A stretch of 64,000 nt of DNA, taken from Fusibacter sp963666805. GTDB lineage: Bacteria > Bacillota > Clostridia > Peptostreptococcales > Acidaminobacteraceae. The stretch spans positions 248,001 through 312,000 of the forward strand of contig CAXXWR010000007.1 of assembly GCA_963666805.2 (NCBI GenBank), written 5' to 3'. The notes beneath the pieces were generated by a model. That model saw nothing but the letters and a program-made list of their open reading frames with translations. It had not been told where the DNA came from and did no database searches. The stretch's first letter is position 1, and each line of letters starts with the position of its first letter. The position numbers and the translations under genes are program-made. Shown here in pieces: positions 8,807-17,522 of this stretch.

Positions 8807-10555
8807 TTATTTTCGTTTCATTGGAAAAGTCAAAGTGAACTGACTACCTACGCCTGGCTGACTTTTTACGTCAATCACACCATTATAGAGAATAGCGATA
8901 TGTTTAACGATTGAAAGCCCCAGTCCTGTTCCGCCTTGATTACGACTTCTACCCTTATCTACACGATAGAAGCGTTCAAAAAGACGATCCAAATGTTCTT
9001 CTGAGATGCCAATACCTGTGTCTGATACACTTATACGAACATGATGATTTATTTCTTCTATTGCCAACTTGATTTGGCCTTTTTCTGTATACTTAATCGC
9101 ATTATCAACTAGATTAATAAGAAGCTGCTTAATGCGATCACTGTTGCCTAATATCTCTGCCCCTTCATCACAATGACTTTCAAGCAAGAGTCCTTTCTGC
9201 TCAGCCTTAAGTGATAACATAGAGATTACTTCTTCTGTAAGTGGTTCAAGTTGCACACACTCTTGTTCTCTTTCTTTATCCATACTTTCAATTTCTGATA
9301 AAACCAAGATATCATTAATCAAACGATAAAGCCTGTCTGACTCAATATCAATAATTTCCAAAAACCGAATGGCAATTTCTTCATCTTTTATCGCACCGTT
9401 TCTAAGGGTATCAACAAAACCTTTGATGGATGTCAGTGGTGTCTTCAGTTCATGAGAAACATTGGAAACAAAATCAGAACGCATCTGTTCAAGTTTTCGC
9501 ATTTGAGTAACATCTTGTATAACCACAATGCAACCAATTTTCTCTTTTTCAGATGTTAGTATAGGATTAATATAAATCCGCAATATCTTGTCTAAATGAA
9601 CATACGGCATTTCTTTAATTTGTGAAATTCCTTCTGAAATAGTTTTTTCAACCAATTCAGCAATTTCTTCATTCCGAATTATTTTATACATTGACTCATT
9701 TTGAGCCACATAGTTGTCTGGCAAGCCTAGTATTTTAAAACAAATAGGATTAATCATGAGGATATTCTTATGATGATCTATCGCGATTACACCATTAATC
9801 ATACTGTTAAGAATGGACTCTAGCTCTCCATTTCTATGCTTAATCTGTGCCATTGTATTGGCTAAATTATAACTCATTGAATTAAACGATTCTGTTAATT
9901 CTCCAATTTGATCATTTGAAAAAGTATAAATTTTTCTACCATAATTGCCTTTGGCAATATCCTTAGCTGCCTCTGTGATTTCATCAATAGGGCGCGTCAT
10001 ACGTCGGCTTAAAAAAATTGCCATAATCATAGCAATCACCATAGCTACAATTAAAGTCAACATTGTATAACGTTGAATCGCCGCGTTAAATTGTTTCAAC
10101 TCAAATAAGGGCTTGGAGATTCTAATAATATACAAATGGTCATTTACCGTCACTGTTTTTGCAGTGTAAAGATAGTCTGTTTTCAAGGTGTTTGAATACC
10201 TGAGAGAAGATGCAATTTCACCTGTTTCTTCTGCCTTAATGACCTCTTCACGGTTTGAATGATTATCCATTTTACTAATATCTTCATCTGAATCTGCAAG
10301 TACTTTTCCTTCACCATCAATAACGGTCACTCTTACAGTCGCCATACTTTTTATATCATCTGTAAAGGCCTGAAAATCAGTTGCACTTTTCCACTTTGCT
10401 TTAAAGAGTCTTTCAACTAACAAAATTTCCCGATGCAATTGATCCTGATAATGAACAATTAAGTTTTCTCTTAAGACATCATTAATCACAAGACTTAAAG
10501 GAATGATAATCACCAAAATCAAAGAGAGATAACTGACTAATAGTTTTTTTCTCAT
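8807..10555 (-). CDS. phoR: Phosphate-sensing histidine kinase PhoR
   Basis: Membrane sensor kinase, 582 residues. Order: membrane helix 4-25, extracellular sensor of about 130 residues, second helix 163-185, HAMP to about 238, PAS at about 245-350, HisKA with the phosphorylated histidine H368 in NVSHELKTPLTSIKG, and a HATPase domain with DNAIKYTEKG, DTGIGI and GGTGLGLSIVKH. This is the Firmicutes PhoR layout with a large outer domain. It follows phoB by 26 bases, with GGACGGAG before the ATG. PhoR phosphorylates PhoB/PhoP when phosphate is scarce; PstB and PhoU downstream would feed back on it. Confidence 0.95.
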   Translation of the reverse strand: MRKKLLVSYLSLILVIIIPLSLVINDVLRENLIVHYQDQLHREILLVERLFKAKWKSATDFQAFTDDIKSMATVRVTVIDGEGKVLADSDEDISKMDNHSNREEVIKAEETGEIASSLRYSNTLKTDYLYTAKTVTVNDHLYIIRISKPLFELKQFNAAIQRYTMLTLIVAMVIAMIMAIFLSRRMTRPIDEITEAAKDIAKGNYGRKIYTFSNDQIGELTESFNSMSYNLANTMAQIKHRNGELESILNSMINGVIAIDHHKNILMINPICFKILGLPDNYVAQNESMYKIIRNEEIAELVEKTISEGISQIKEMPYVHLDKILRIYINPILTSEKEKIGCIVVIQDVTQMRKLEQMRSDFVSNVSHELKTPLTSIKGFVDTLRNGAIKDEEIAIRFLEIIDIESDRLYRLINDILVLSEIESMDKEREQECVQLEPLTEEVISMLSLKAEQKGLLLESHCDEGAEILGNSDRIKQLLINLVDNAIKYTEKGQIKLAIEEINHHVRISVSDTGIGISEEHLDRLFERFYRVDKGRSRNQGGTGLGLSIVKHIAILYNGVIDVKSQPGVGSQFTLTFPMKRK

Positions 10556-10581
10556 AGCGACTCCGTCCTTAGCACTGTCTA

Positions 10582-11283
10582 TTATTGTTTAAACTTATAA
10601 CCAATCCCACGAACGGTCAAAATAAGTTCTGGATTTTTATCATCTTTTTCTATCTTTTTACGCAATTGGCGAATATGAACATCCACTGTTCTCGTTTCAC
10701 CAATATAATCATAACCCCAAATGGATTCCAAGAGTTCATCCCTTGTAAATACCCTTCCAGGTGACTTCAATAGTTTCTCCAATAATTCAAATTCTTTTAA
10801 CGTTAAGAAAATTTCTTCCCCATCATTAAAAATTTGATGCGTTTCTGTATTCACAGTGAGTCCTTCTTGACTAATCGTTGATTCTTCTGTTTTAACGACC
10901 TTTCTGGCTTCACTTCTTCTGATAACAGCTTTCATTCTTGAGATGAGTTCACGTGTTCTAAAAGGTTTCCCAATATAATCATCTGCCCCCATTTCAAGTC
11001 CAATAACTGCATCAATTTCTTCATTTTTTGCGGTTAACATCACAATAGGCATGAGCCCTTTATCAGCGGATTGTCTCACTTGTCTAAGAACCTCAATCCC
11101 ATCAATGCCCGGAAGCATAAGATCTAAGATGATAGCATCGAAGTCATCTTTCATCACTTTTTCAAGTGCTTCTTCCCCTGTTTCAGCTTCTGCCACTTCA
11201 AAACCATTGCTTTCTAAATTATATCTCAACAGTTCTAAAATATGAATTTCATCATCAACAATCAATATTTTATGTTTTTTCAT
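10582..11283 (-). CDS. phoB: Phosphate response regulator PhoB/PhoP
   Basis: OmpR-family response regulator, 233 residues. Receiver domain with acidic pocket D10/D11, phosphoacceptor D54 in IILDLMLPG, the T/K switch residues (MLTAKNEE, GKPF), and a C-terminal winged helix with WGYDYIGETRTVDVHIRQLRKK. First gene of the phoB-phoR pair; the neighbouring phoR and pst genes assign it to phosphate control. The Firmicutes name is phoP. Confidence 0.94.
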   Translation of the reverse strand: MKKHKILIVDDEIHILELLRYNLESNGFEVAEAETGEEALEKVMKDDFDAIILDLMLPGIDGIEVLRQVRQSADKGLMPIVMLTAKNEEIDAVIGLEMGADDYIGKPFRTRELISRMKAVIRRSEARKVVKTEESTISQEGLTVNTETHQIFNDGEEIFLTLKEFELLEKLLKSPGRVFTRDELLESIWGYDYIGETRTVDVHIRQLRKKIEKDDKNPELILTVRGIGYKFKQ

Positions 11284-11336
11284 TGTTCACCTCTTCGTTT
11301 ATTTGTAATTAATTTTGAAAGGTGTTTCTAACTCTT

Positions 11337-11365
11337 ATTCTATAAAAAGATAAGTTTAAAAACAA
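11337..11365 (-). promoter_or_regulatory. Promoter for phoB-phoR
   Basis: Minus-strand TTGTTT and TAGAAT separated by 17 bases, about 55 bases before the phoB start. Reasonable housekeeping-sigma spacing. Confidence 0.45.
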
Positions 11366-11454
11366 CAATTTATTACAGAAAAACCCCTATTCATTTTAAA
11401 TAAGCTCCGATATAATGAAAAGACTAAGTTAAAAATGTTGATTTGGAGGTATTA

Positions 11455-12816
11455 ATGATATCTTTACGATATAAGAACAATCGCTCTTTTTACCATTTAT
11501 TATTTGTTATCGCTCTACCTATCGTGATTCAAAATTTCATTTCGTCTTCATTGAATCTCGTCGATAATGTCATGATTGGACAATTGGGGGCAACACATAT
11601 TGCTGCCGTAGGTCTTGCCAACCAGTTTTATTTTATTATGACCCTGATTCTTTTCGGAACCAACAGTGGTGTGAGTATTTATATAGCACAATTTTGGGGT
11701 AATAAGGAACATGAAAAAATTAAAGGCGTCCTTTCTATTGGTCTGCTTTTTGGTCTCTTTATTTCAGCCGTATTCTTTGTACTTGGCTTCTTTTTTGCCA
11801 CACCTGTTATGAGTATCATGAGCGACGATCAAGCCCTTATAAAATTAGGTGCCTCTTATTTAAAAATAGTAAGTGTCAGCTATATGATTACTGCTATCAG
11901 TTTTGCTTTTGGCTTCTCTTCTAGAAGTATTGGCAAATCAAAATTACCTATGTATGCCAGTGTTATTTCCCTATTGGTCAATACCTTTTTAAATTATGCA
12001 CTTATCTTTGGTCATTTTTCTTTTCCAAAATTAGGGATTCAAGGGGCTGCTATTGCAACACTTGTTGCTAGAAGTATTGAACTGCTTATCATTTTGATGA
12101 CTATTTACAAAAGTATTGACGTCTTAGCTGTTAAAATAAGGGATATCAAAGATATTTCAACACTGCTTATAAAAAAACTCTTCAAAACAGCTTTTCCTGT
12201 CATTATAAATGAAACCTTTTGGGCTATTGGTATGACTGTTTACACTTATATCTATGCTCATGTAAGTACTGATGCTGTCGCTTCTGTTCAAATTGCCAAT
12301 ATCATTAACAACCTCTTTTTTGTTGTTAGTATGGGACTCGGGAATGCATCTTCTGTCATGTTAGGCAATCAGTTAGGTGAAGGGAATATTAAAACGGCTA
12401 AGGCCTATAATGCTAAATTCTTAGCATTAGCGTTTATCAGTGGTCTGGTGATTTGTTTCATTATTCTTGTCTCTGCACCTGTGATGATTCAAACCTTCTT
12501 TAAACTCACGCCTTCCGTTTCTTTAATGGCAATCAAAACCATTCGGACCATCTCTCTGTTGATGCCTTTTAAATTCTTCACAACTATTGTTATCATAGGG
12601 ACTTTGAGAAGTGGTGGTGATACATTGTATTCAATGGTACTTGAATTGGGATGTGTTTGGTTAATTGGTGTTCCAATGGCCTATTTCACCGCTAACATCT
12701 TACAGTTACCGATTTACATTGTCGTTGGTCTCGTTGGACTAGAAGAAATTTCAAAAACAATTATCAGTTTGCCGCGTATTATTTCAGGAAAATGGGCCAA
12801 ACGGATTGTTGATTAA
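11455..12816 (+). CDS. MATE family efflux transporter
   Basis: Multidrug/sodium-type antiporter of 453 residues with about twelve membrane helices in two related halves. Family features: N-terminal PIVIQNFISSSLNLVDNVMIGQLG and the matching second-half start FPVIINETFWAIGMTVYTYIYAHV. The ATG at 11455 is placed seven bases after GGAGG; a TTG four codons earlier overlaps that site and is rejected. TATAAT at 11411-11416 is a likely -10. Divergent from phoB. The substrate cannot be read from sequence. It ends at a shared terminator facing the next gene. Confidence 0.92.
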   Translation: MISLRYKNNRSFYHLLFVIALPIVIQNFISSSLNLVDNVMIGQLGATHIAAVGLANQFYFIMTLILFGTNSGVSIYIAQFWGNKEHEKIKGVLSIGLLFGLFISAVFFVLGFFFATPVMSIMSDDQALIKLGASYLKIVSVSYMITAISFAFGFSSRSIGKSKLPMYASVISLLVNTFLNYALIFGHFSFPKLGIQGAAIATLVARSIELLIILMTIYKSIDVLAVKIRDIKDISTLLIKKLFKTAFPVIINETFWAIGMTVYTYIYAHVSTDAVASVQIANIINNLFFVVSMGLGNASSVMLGNQLGEGNIKTAKAYNAKFLALAFISGLVICFIILVSAPVMIQTFFKLTPSVSLMAIKTIRTISLLMPFKFFTTIVIIGTLRSGGDTLYSMVLELGCVWLIGVPMAYFTANILQLPIYIVVGLVGLEEISKTIISLPRIISGKWAKRIVD

Positions 12817-12821
12817 AAAAC

Positions 12822-12860
12822 AAAAAGATTCAATAGCGATTACACTATTGAATCTTTTTT
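12822..12860. terminator. Bidirectional terminator between convergent genes
   Basis: Stem AAAAAGATTCAATAG / CTATTGAATCTTTTT with an 8-base loop. T-runs occur on both strands, so it can end the MATE transcript and the thioesterase transcript. Confidence 0.88.
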
Positions 12861-13606
12861 TATTGTCTGTCTTGAATCGCTCGCCATGTTAAGGCACACT
12901 TTACTTTAACATTGCCTTCGGCATCATTAATCACATGTTTCACTGTTTCATTTTCCCAGTAACTATTGATTGTCACTTCCTCATTATAAGTCACTTCATT
13001 TTTATAGCTGACCCACAAAGAAGCCGGTTCAAAGTTTTCTTGGTATTCCTTTTCTACTGCATCCATCATCCATCGAATGTAGGCAACGTTATTGACATGG
13101 TCATTAACATCTATGTCTGAATACCGTGCAGTATGCCTGTAGCAAGTACGCGGCGTCTCCGTTTCATTAACATTGAATCTATACAGTCTTTCTGGCCTTT
13201 CAGCTTTTTCATCTACCTCAAAAAGATCATAAAATACATGAGGTAACAACACTTGTTTATGTTCATTTGCATCTACAAAAGCCCATTTACTAATTGCTTT
13301 AAGTATCAAGTTTCCTTCAAGATCATGTATTTCATAAGCTCTATAAGCAATAAAACGTCTAAAGTAAGTGGGTTCAGTTGTAACCACTAAATCACCTTCT
13401 AAAAGATTCAAGTCAAAAAAATCTACTTTCCATTCTAAGATAACCCATGCACATCCTTGACCAACACCTGTTTCTTTGACAACGGCATTATAATGTTGTG
13501 TCGAAATATCTTGTAAGAAATTCATTAGCGTCACTAGCCTAACATTATTTTTTACATCAAAATCATAGGTATACATTGTATAGGTTTTACTATATTTTGT
13601 GCCCAT
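12860..13606 (-). CDS. Acyl-ACP thioesterase
   Basis: Soluble 248-residue thioesterase of the FatA/FatB-type family (acyl-ACP thioesterase, PF01643), which releases fatty acids from acyl carrier protein. Two hot-dog halves are visible: the first has FLQDISTQHYNAV and WVILEWKVDF; the second holds the catalytic-site pattern DVNDHVNNVAYIRWMMDAV. The length is normal for bacterial members. The start follows GAGGAGGG. It stands alone between a terminator and the uraA leader. Chain-length preference is not visible. Confidence 0.9.
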   Translation of the reverse strand: MGTKYSKTYTMYTYDFDVKNNVRLVTLMNFLQDISTQHYNAVVKETGVGQGCAWVILEWKVDFFDLNLLEGDLVVTTEPTYFRRFIAYRAYEIHDLEGNLILKAISKWAFVDANEHKQVLLPHVFYDLFEVDEKAERPERLYRFNVNETETPRTCYRHTARYSDIDVNDHVNNVAYIRWMMDAVEKEYQENFEPASLWVSYKNEVTYNEEVTINSYWENETVKHVINDAEGNVKVKCALTWRAIQDRQ

Positions 13607-13807
13607 CTTACACCCTCCTCAGTCATAGGTCTATTATATCATTCCTCTGTTATTTTAAGCGTCATTATGACACTTTTTTATAAATTATTAACAATTCTTT
13701 AAGGCTTCTTCGTTCTAATATACTCTTTTCTTTAGACTCTTCTTCTAATAATATCTTGCAGTCACCCCCAATCTATGGTATTATCATTTAGAATTAAATA
13801 CACACAA

Positions 13808-13889
13808 CTTTTTAACTTGGTCCTGTGAGGCTAAAAAGAGAAGATGAATATCTTCTCCCATCAAACAATGATTTTAGGGAGGTTTTTTT
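13808..13889 (+). promoter_or_regulatory. PyrR-binding leader of the uracil permease gene
   Basis: Contains the PyrR loop pattern: upper stem GGTC / GGCT closing the hexaloop CTGTGA (13819-13832), matching the known consensus ARUC-CNGNGA-GGYU, on a lower stem CTTTTT / AAAAAG. Next come two competing hairpins: GAGAAGAT / ATCTTCTC (13838-13857) and CTCCC / GGGAG (13855-13859, 13877-13881). The second traps the GGGAGG ribosome-binding site and is followed by seven T. PyrR with UMP should thus lower uraA expression when pyrimidines are plentiful. Confidence 0.85.
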
Positions 13890-15137
13890 ATGTCTACAAA
13901 CTCGTATGCTGACACGCCATCAACATTACGTGATCCAAAGAGCTTTGTGCTCGGTCTTCAACATCTAATTGCTATGTTTGGAGCGACCGTCTTAGTACCT
14001 ATCTTAACAGGTTTTAATCCTTCTGTTGCCCTATTTACAGCAGGGTGTGGAACACTTATTTTCCACCTCGTAACCAATGGCAAAGTCCCTGTATTTTTAG
14101 GTTCATCTTTCGCATTTATTCCACTTATACTACAAGTTAAAGAAATGTACGCAGGCGACTTAACCTATGCTCAAGGTGGCATCATGGTCGCTGGCCTTAT
14201 TTATATTTTACTCTCTTTTTTAGTTAAAGCTGTTGGCGTAGAAAAAATCGCCCAATTCCTACCGCCGCATGTCGTTGGTCCCATGATTATCGTTATTGGT
14301 TTAAATTTAGTGCCCTCTGCTTGGGATATGGTTACAACAAACTATCTCCTTGCTGCTATAACCTTAGGTACTGCTCTTGCCATTAACTTCTTTGGAAAAG
14401 GCTTCTTTAAGCAACTTGCTATCCTTTTCGGCGTTATAGTGGGTTATCTTTTGTCATTGGCTTTTCATTTAGTGGATACCAGTATTATCACTCAATCGAG
14501 TATTGTGTCCCTACCAGCCTTTACTTTACCTCACTTTTCTATAGAAGCCATTCTTGTCATTGCACCTGTAGTGCTTGCCGTATTTATGGAACATATTGGT
14601 GATATTACAACGAATGGTACAGTTGTTGGTAAAAACTTTATTAAGGATCCTGGACTTCATCGAACACTTTTAGGTGACGGTCTTGCCACTCTCTTTGCTG
14701 GATTTTTAGGTGGCCCAGCCAATACCACTTATGGCGAAAATACCGGTGTCTTAGCCATTACCAAAAACTATAATCCCGCTATTTTAAGAATTGCAGCTTG
14801 TTTTGCCATTATTTTAAGCTTAGTAGGAAAATTGGGTGGCGTCCTTAACTCAATTCCTCCAGCTGTTATGGGCGGCATTAGTTTAATGCTTTTCTGCATG
14901 ATTGCTTTTATCGGTGTTCGTACCATTAAAGATAATGATGTTCAATTTAATGCTACGAATACAATCGTTATGGCTGTCATCATTATCATTGGCTTATTGC
15001 CAACTTACATTCCTGCTTTATCGGTTCTTTCAATTACCGTTCCAGGGACAGCAGTTCCTCTTGAAGGATTGAGTTTAGCAGCACTTGTAGGCGTTATCTT
15101 AAATGCCATTCTAAAAGGACTATTTAAACAAGCCTAA
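13890..15137 (+). CDS. uraA: Uracil permease (NCS2 family)
   Basis: Nucleobase:cation symporter-2 of 415 residues with about fourteen helices. Family marks: QHLIAMFGATVLVP at the N-terminus, the TM8 segment EHIGDITTNGTVVGKNF and TM10 segment GGPANTTYGENTGVLA, which hold the acidic substrate and proton residues of UraA. The PyrR-type leader directly upstream supports uracil rather than xanthine as substrate. The start follows GGGAGG plus a T-run that belongs to the regulatory hairpin. Confidence 0.94.
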   Translation: MSTNSYADTPSTLRDPKSFVLGLQHLIAMFGATVLVPILTGFNPSVALFTAGCGTLIFHLVTNGKVPVFLGSSFAFIPLILQVKEMYAGDLTYAQGGIMVAGLIYILLSFLVKAVGVEKIAQFLPPHVVGPMIIVIGLNLVPSAWDMVTTNYLLAAITLGTALAINFFGKGFFKQLAILFGVIVGYLLSLAFHLVDTSIITQSSIVSLPAFTLPHFSIEAILVIAPVVLAVFMEHIGDITTNGTVVGKNFIKDPGLHRTLLGDGLATLFAGFLGGPANTTYGENTGVLAITKNYNPAILRIAACFAIILSLVGKLGGVLNSIPPAVMGGISLMLFCMIAFIGVRTIKDNDVQFNATNTIVMAVIIIIGLLPTYIPALSVLSITVPGTAVPLEGLSLAALVGVILNAILKGLFKQA

Positions 15138-15175
15138 TAGAACTCAAAAAAACAGACCCAATCAAGTATTATGGT

Positions 15176-15221
15176 ACAACAAGCCCTTACTCATCCGCCG
15201 AGGTTGTATAGGGGCTTTTCT
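15176..15221 (+). terminator. Possible terminator after uraA
   Basis: AAGCCC / GGGCTT pair around a 25-base loop, followed by TTTTCTATT. An alternative stem TACAAC / GTTGTA overlaps it. The long loop makes it weaker than the other terminators here. Confidence 0.4.
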
Positions 15222-15295
15222 ATTGCTTCTTTTTGTTTAAGGTGTTACTATTTGTGATATATATGTAACATAGTATGTGGGTTTTAGGAGGCTTT

Positions 15296-17284
15296 ATGGA
15301 GTATAAATTTTTTGAAGACAACCAATCCATTATTTGGTTAAAAGAAAACGGGTCCAGCATAACATCAATTGCTGATTCAGTCAGCGAGCCTTTTATCATT
15401 ATCAACCAACATCAAATTATCTATTTTAACCAGCCTGCAAAGCAACTGTTTAAATTTCCTGATGATATTGATGAAGAGCATTTATCAATTGAAATGATTA
15501 CCGCTAACGATTGGGACTATCATTGTTATTTTGAATATTTTTCATCACTCGATACATTTGATGAAAACACTACCCATATGCGTTTCAAATGGAGACATCA
15601 GTCTTTTGATGACGCCCAATTTGACAGTGAAGTCATTCTCTTTAGCCTCGAACACTCCTTAAAACAAAAATATTGGGGTTGTATTCTCTGTGACCTCAGT
15701 TCATGGAAAACAGAACGTAACGCTCTAGAAGTACATTATAATCAGCTCTATCATCTCCTTAATAACGCCAATGACATTACCTTAATTATTAATCCCGTTA
15801 CAGGCCTCATACATAGTGCCAATGCACGTGCACTTGCTTTTTATGAATATAATCTCAATGAAATTAAAACGCTTAATATCTCTCGTATTAATATATTAAG
15901 TCAAAACAAAATAAAAGAAGAGATGGCCAAAGCCACTCGTGAGGAAAGACAACACTTTTTCTTTAAACACCGTACTAAAAGTGGCGAAATTTATGATGTT
16001 AAGGTCTTAAGTGGTCCCATCAAAATTAAAGATTCTGCTTTTCTCTTTTCCATTGTTACCCCCCTCAAAAAACAAGAACAACATGATCATTATCAGCTTA
16101 ATTATCAAGAGTTATTTTCTGAACTCCATGTTCCAGAATTAATAATGACTGATAGTTTACAAGTCATCACTTGCAATCAGGCTTTCTGTCAAGAATTCGG
16201 ATATAATGACTATGAAATTAAAAACAAAAATGTAGGTATGTTAATTGTACCTTCTGAATCCATTGAGGAAACCAACTTCTTAGTCAATCAAGTTAAAAGC
16301 AATAAAAAAATCAAGCAAAATGTTGTTAGAGAACGTAAAGACGGTTCACTCCATCATTACCAACTTTCTGCGACTTCAATTGTTGTTTCTGGCAAGCAAG
16401 AACCGCTTATATTAGCAACTTATCAAAATAAAGATACCCTAGTCAAGATGAAAAATGAAAATCAATTTTATGAAAAAATCTATAATAATTTAAGAGATGG
16501 GGTCATCATTACTAACAGCGACTATCAGATTATTTGGTCAAATCCAGCTTTTGAATCTATTACAGGGCTACGTCACAACGAAGTCGCCGGTCATGTTCCT
16601 CCTTTTAGGCCCACTATCAATATGCAAGAGAATATTTGGGACCAAGTCCAATTAAACAGACAGTGGTCTGGAGAAGTAGAGATTCCTCATCAAGATAAAC
16701 TTAGCATCGGCTGGCTCACCCTTTTTGAACAGCAAAATGAAACAGATTCTAAAAAGCACTATATTGGTATGCTCTATGATATTACTGACTTTAAAGCCAA
16801 TGAAAACCGCATCCGTCAGATGGCTTATTTTGATTCTTTAACACAGTTACTTTCACGGGGGCATTTCTTTGATTTGATTAAAACAGAATTGATTACAAAA
16901 AATGTGCCTTTCACACTCTACTACATAGACCTCAATGATTTCAAACAGATTAACGATCAATATGGTCACCATATTGGGGATATAACCCTTAAAATGTTTG
17001 CGACACATCTTCAAAATGTTTTTAATGAATCCCTCTATCTTTCTAGGATAGGCGGCGATGAGTTTGTCGCAATTTCAAAAGAAACCACTCAAGAAAATAT
17101 TGAATTACAGGTTCAAAAATGTGAAGAAATTTCCGCGGATCCTCTTATTATAGAGGAACACCTTATACCGCTTGCTTTTGCAATAGGCTATTCGATTTTC
17201 CCACAAAATGGAAAAGATATAGACCATCTACTATCCTCCGCCGACCACATGATGTATCGAAAAAAAACAGATATGAAAAAATAA
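15296..17284 (+). CDS. Multi-PAS diguanylate cyclase (GGDEF)
   Basis: A 662-residue signalling protein without membrane helices. Up to four PAS-like segments are seen, at about 20-130, 145-255, 270-385 and 395-500, then a GGDEF domain from about 505. The active motif is intact: GGDEF at about 586-590 within SRIGGDEFVAI, and FDSLTQLLSRGHF and DLNDFKQIND earlier in the domain. The product-inhibition RxxD site is absent (NESL stands there), so feedback by c-di-GMP is probably lost. No EAL domain. The start at 15296 follows AGGAGG; the frame extends seven codons upstream without a better site. A single-gene unit with its own terminator. Confidence 0.92.
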   Translation: MEYKFFEDNQSIIWLKENGSSITSIADSVSEPFIIINQHQIIYFNQPAKQLFKFPDDIDEEHLSIEMITANDWDYHCYFEYFSSLDTFDENTTHMRFKWRHQSFDDAQFDSEVILFSLEHSLKQKYWGCILCDLSSWKTERNALEVHYNQLYHLLNNANDITLIINPVTGLIHSANARALAFYEYNLNEIKTLNISRINILSQNKIKEEMAKATREERQHFFFKHRTKSGEIYDVKVLSGPIKIKDSAFLFSIVTPLKKQEQHDHYQLNYQELFSELHVPELIMTDSLQVITCNQAFCQEFGYNDYEIKNKNVGMLIVPSESIEETNFLVNQVKSNKKIKQNVVRERKDGSLHHYQLSATSIVVSGKQEPLILATYQNKDTLVKMKNENQFYEKIYNNLRDGVIITNSDYQIIWSNPAFESITGLRHNEVAGHVPPFRPTINMQENIWDQVQLNRQWSGEVEIPHQDKLSIGWLTLFEQQNETDSKKHYIGMLYDITDFKANENRIRQMAYFDSLTQLLSRGHFFDLIKTELITKNVPFTLYYIDLNDFKQINDQYGHHIGDITLKMFATHLQNVFNESLYLSRIGGDEFVAISKETTQENIELQVQKCEEISADPLIIEEHLIPLAFAIGYSIFPQNGKDIDHLLSSADHMMYRKKTDMKK

Positions 17285-17315
17285 ATCAATTCTTTTTAGA
17301 ATTGATTTATTTTTT
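17281..17315 (+). terminator. Rho-independent terminator after the GGDEF gene
   Basis: Stem ATAAATCAATTC / GAATTGATTTAT with a 6-base loop, ending in a run of T. It overlaps the stop codon. Confidence 0.85.
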
Positions 17316-17474
17316 GTCCAATTTTATCAGTCCCTCTTTTGTTAGGTAAATGTTAAATTTTTAGTCAAAAAATCAAGTTTTTCTAGGACTTTAAGGCTAT
17401 ATACCTGTCTTTGAAGTCTTTTTGCTTCTTTTTATTCATAAGTATTTATGATACAATGTACATGAATGTTTAGC

Positions 17475-17493
17475 CACACTAATGATTAGTGTG
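17475..17493 (+). promoter_or_regulatory. Palindromic operator candidate before the KamA-family gene
   Basis: CACACTAAT-G-ATTAGTGTG, a perfect 9-bp inverted repeat with one central base, 30 bases before the start and about 20 bases after TACAAT (17452-17457), which could be the -10. Size and position suit a repressor site near the transcription start; it could also fold in RNA. Confidence 0.5.
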
Positions 17494-17522
17494 AATACTT
17501 TATTTTATGAAAGGAGGCATTA

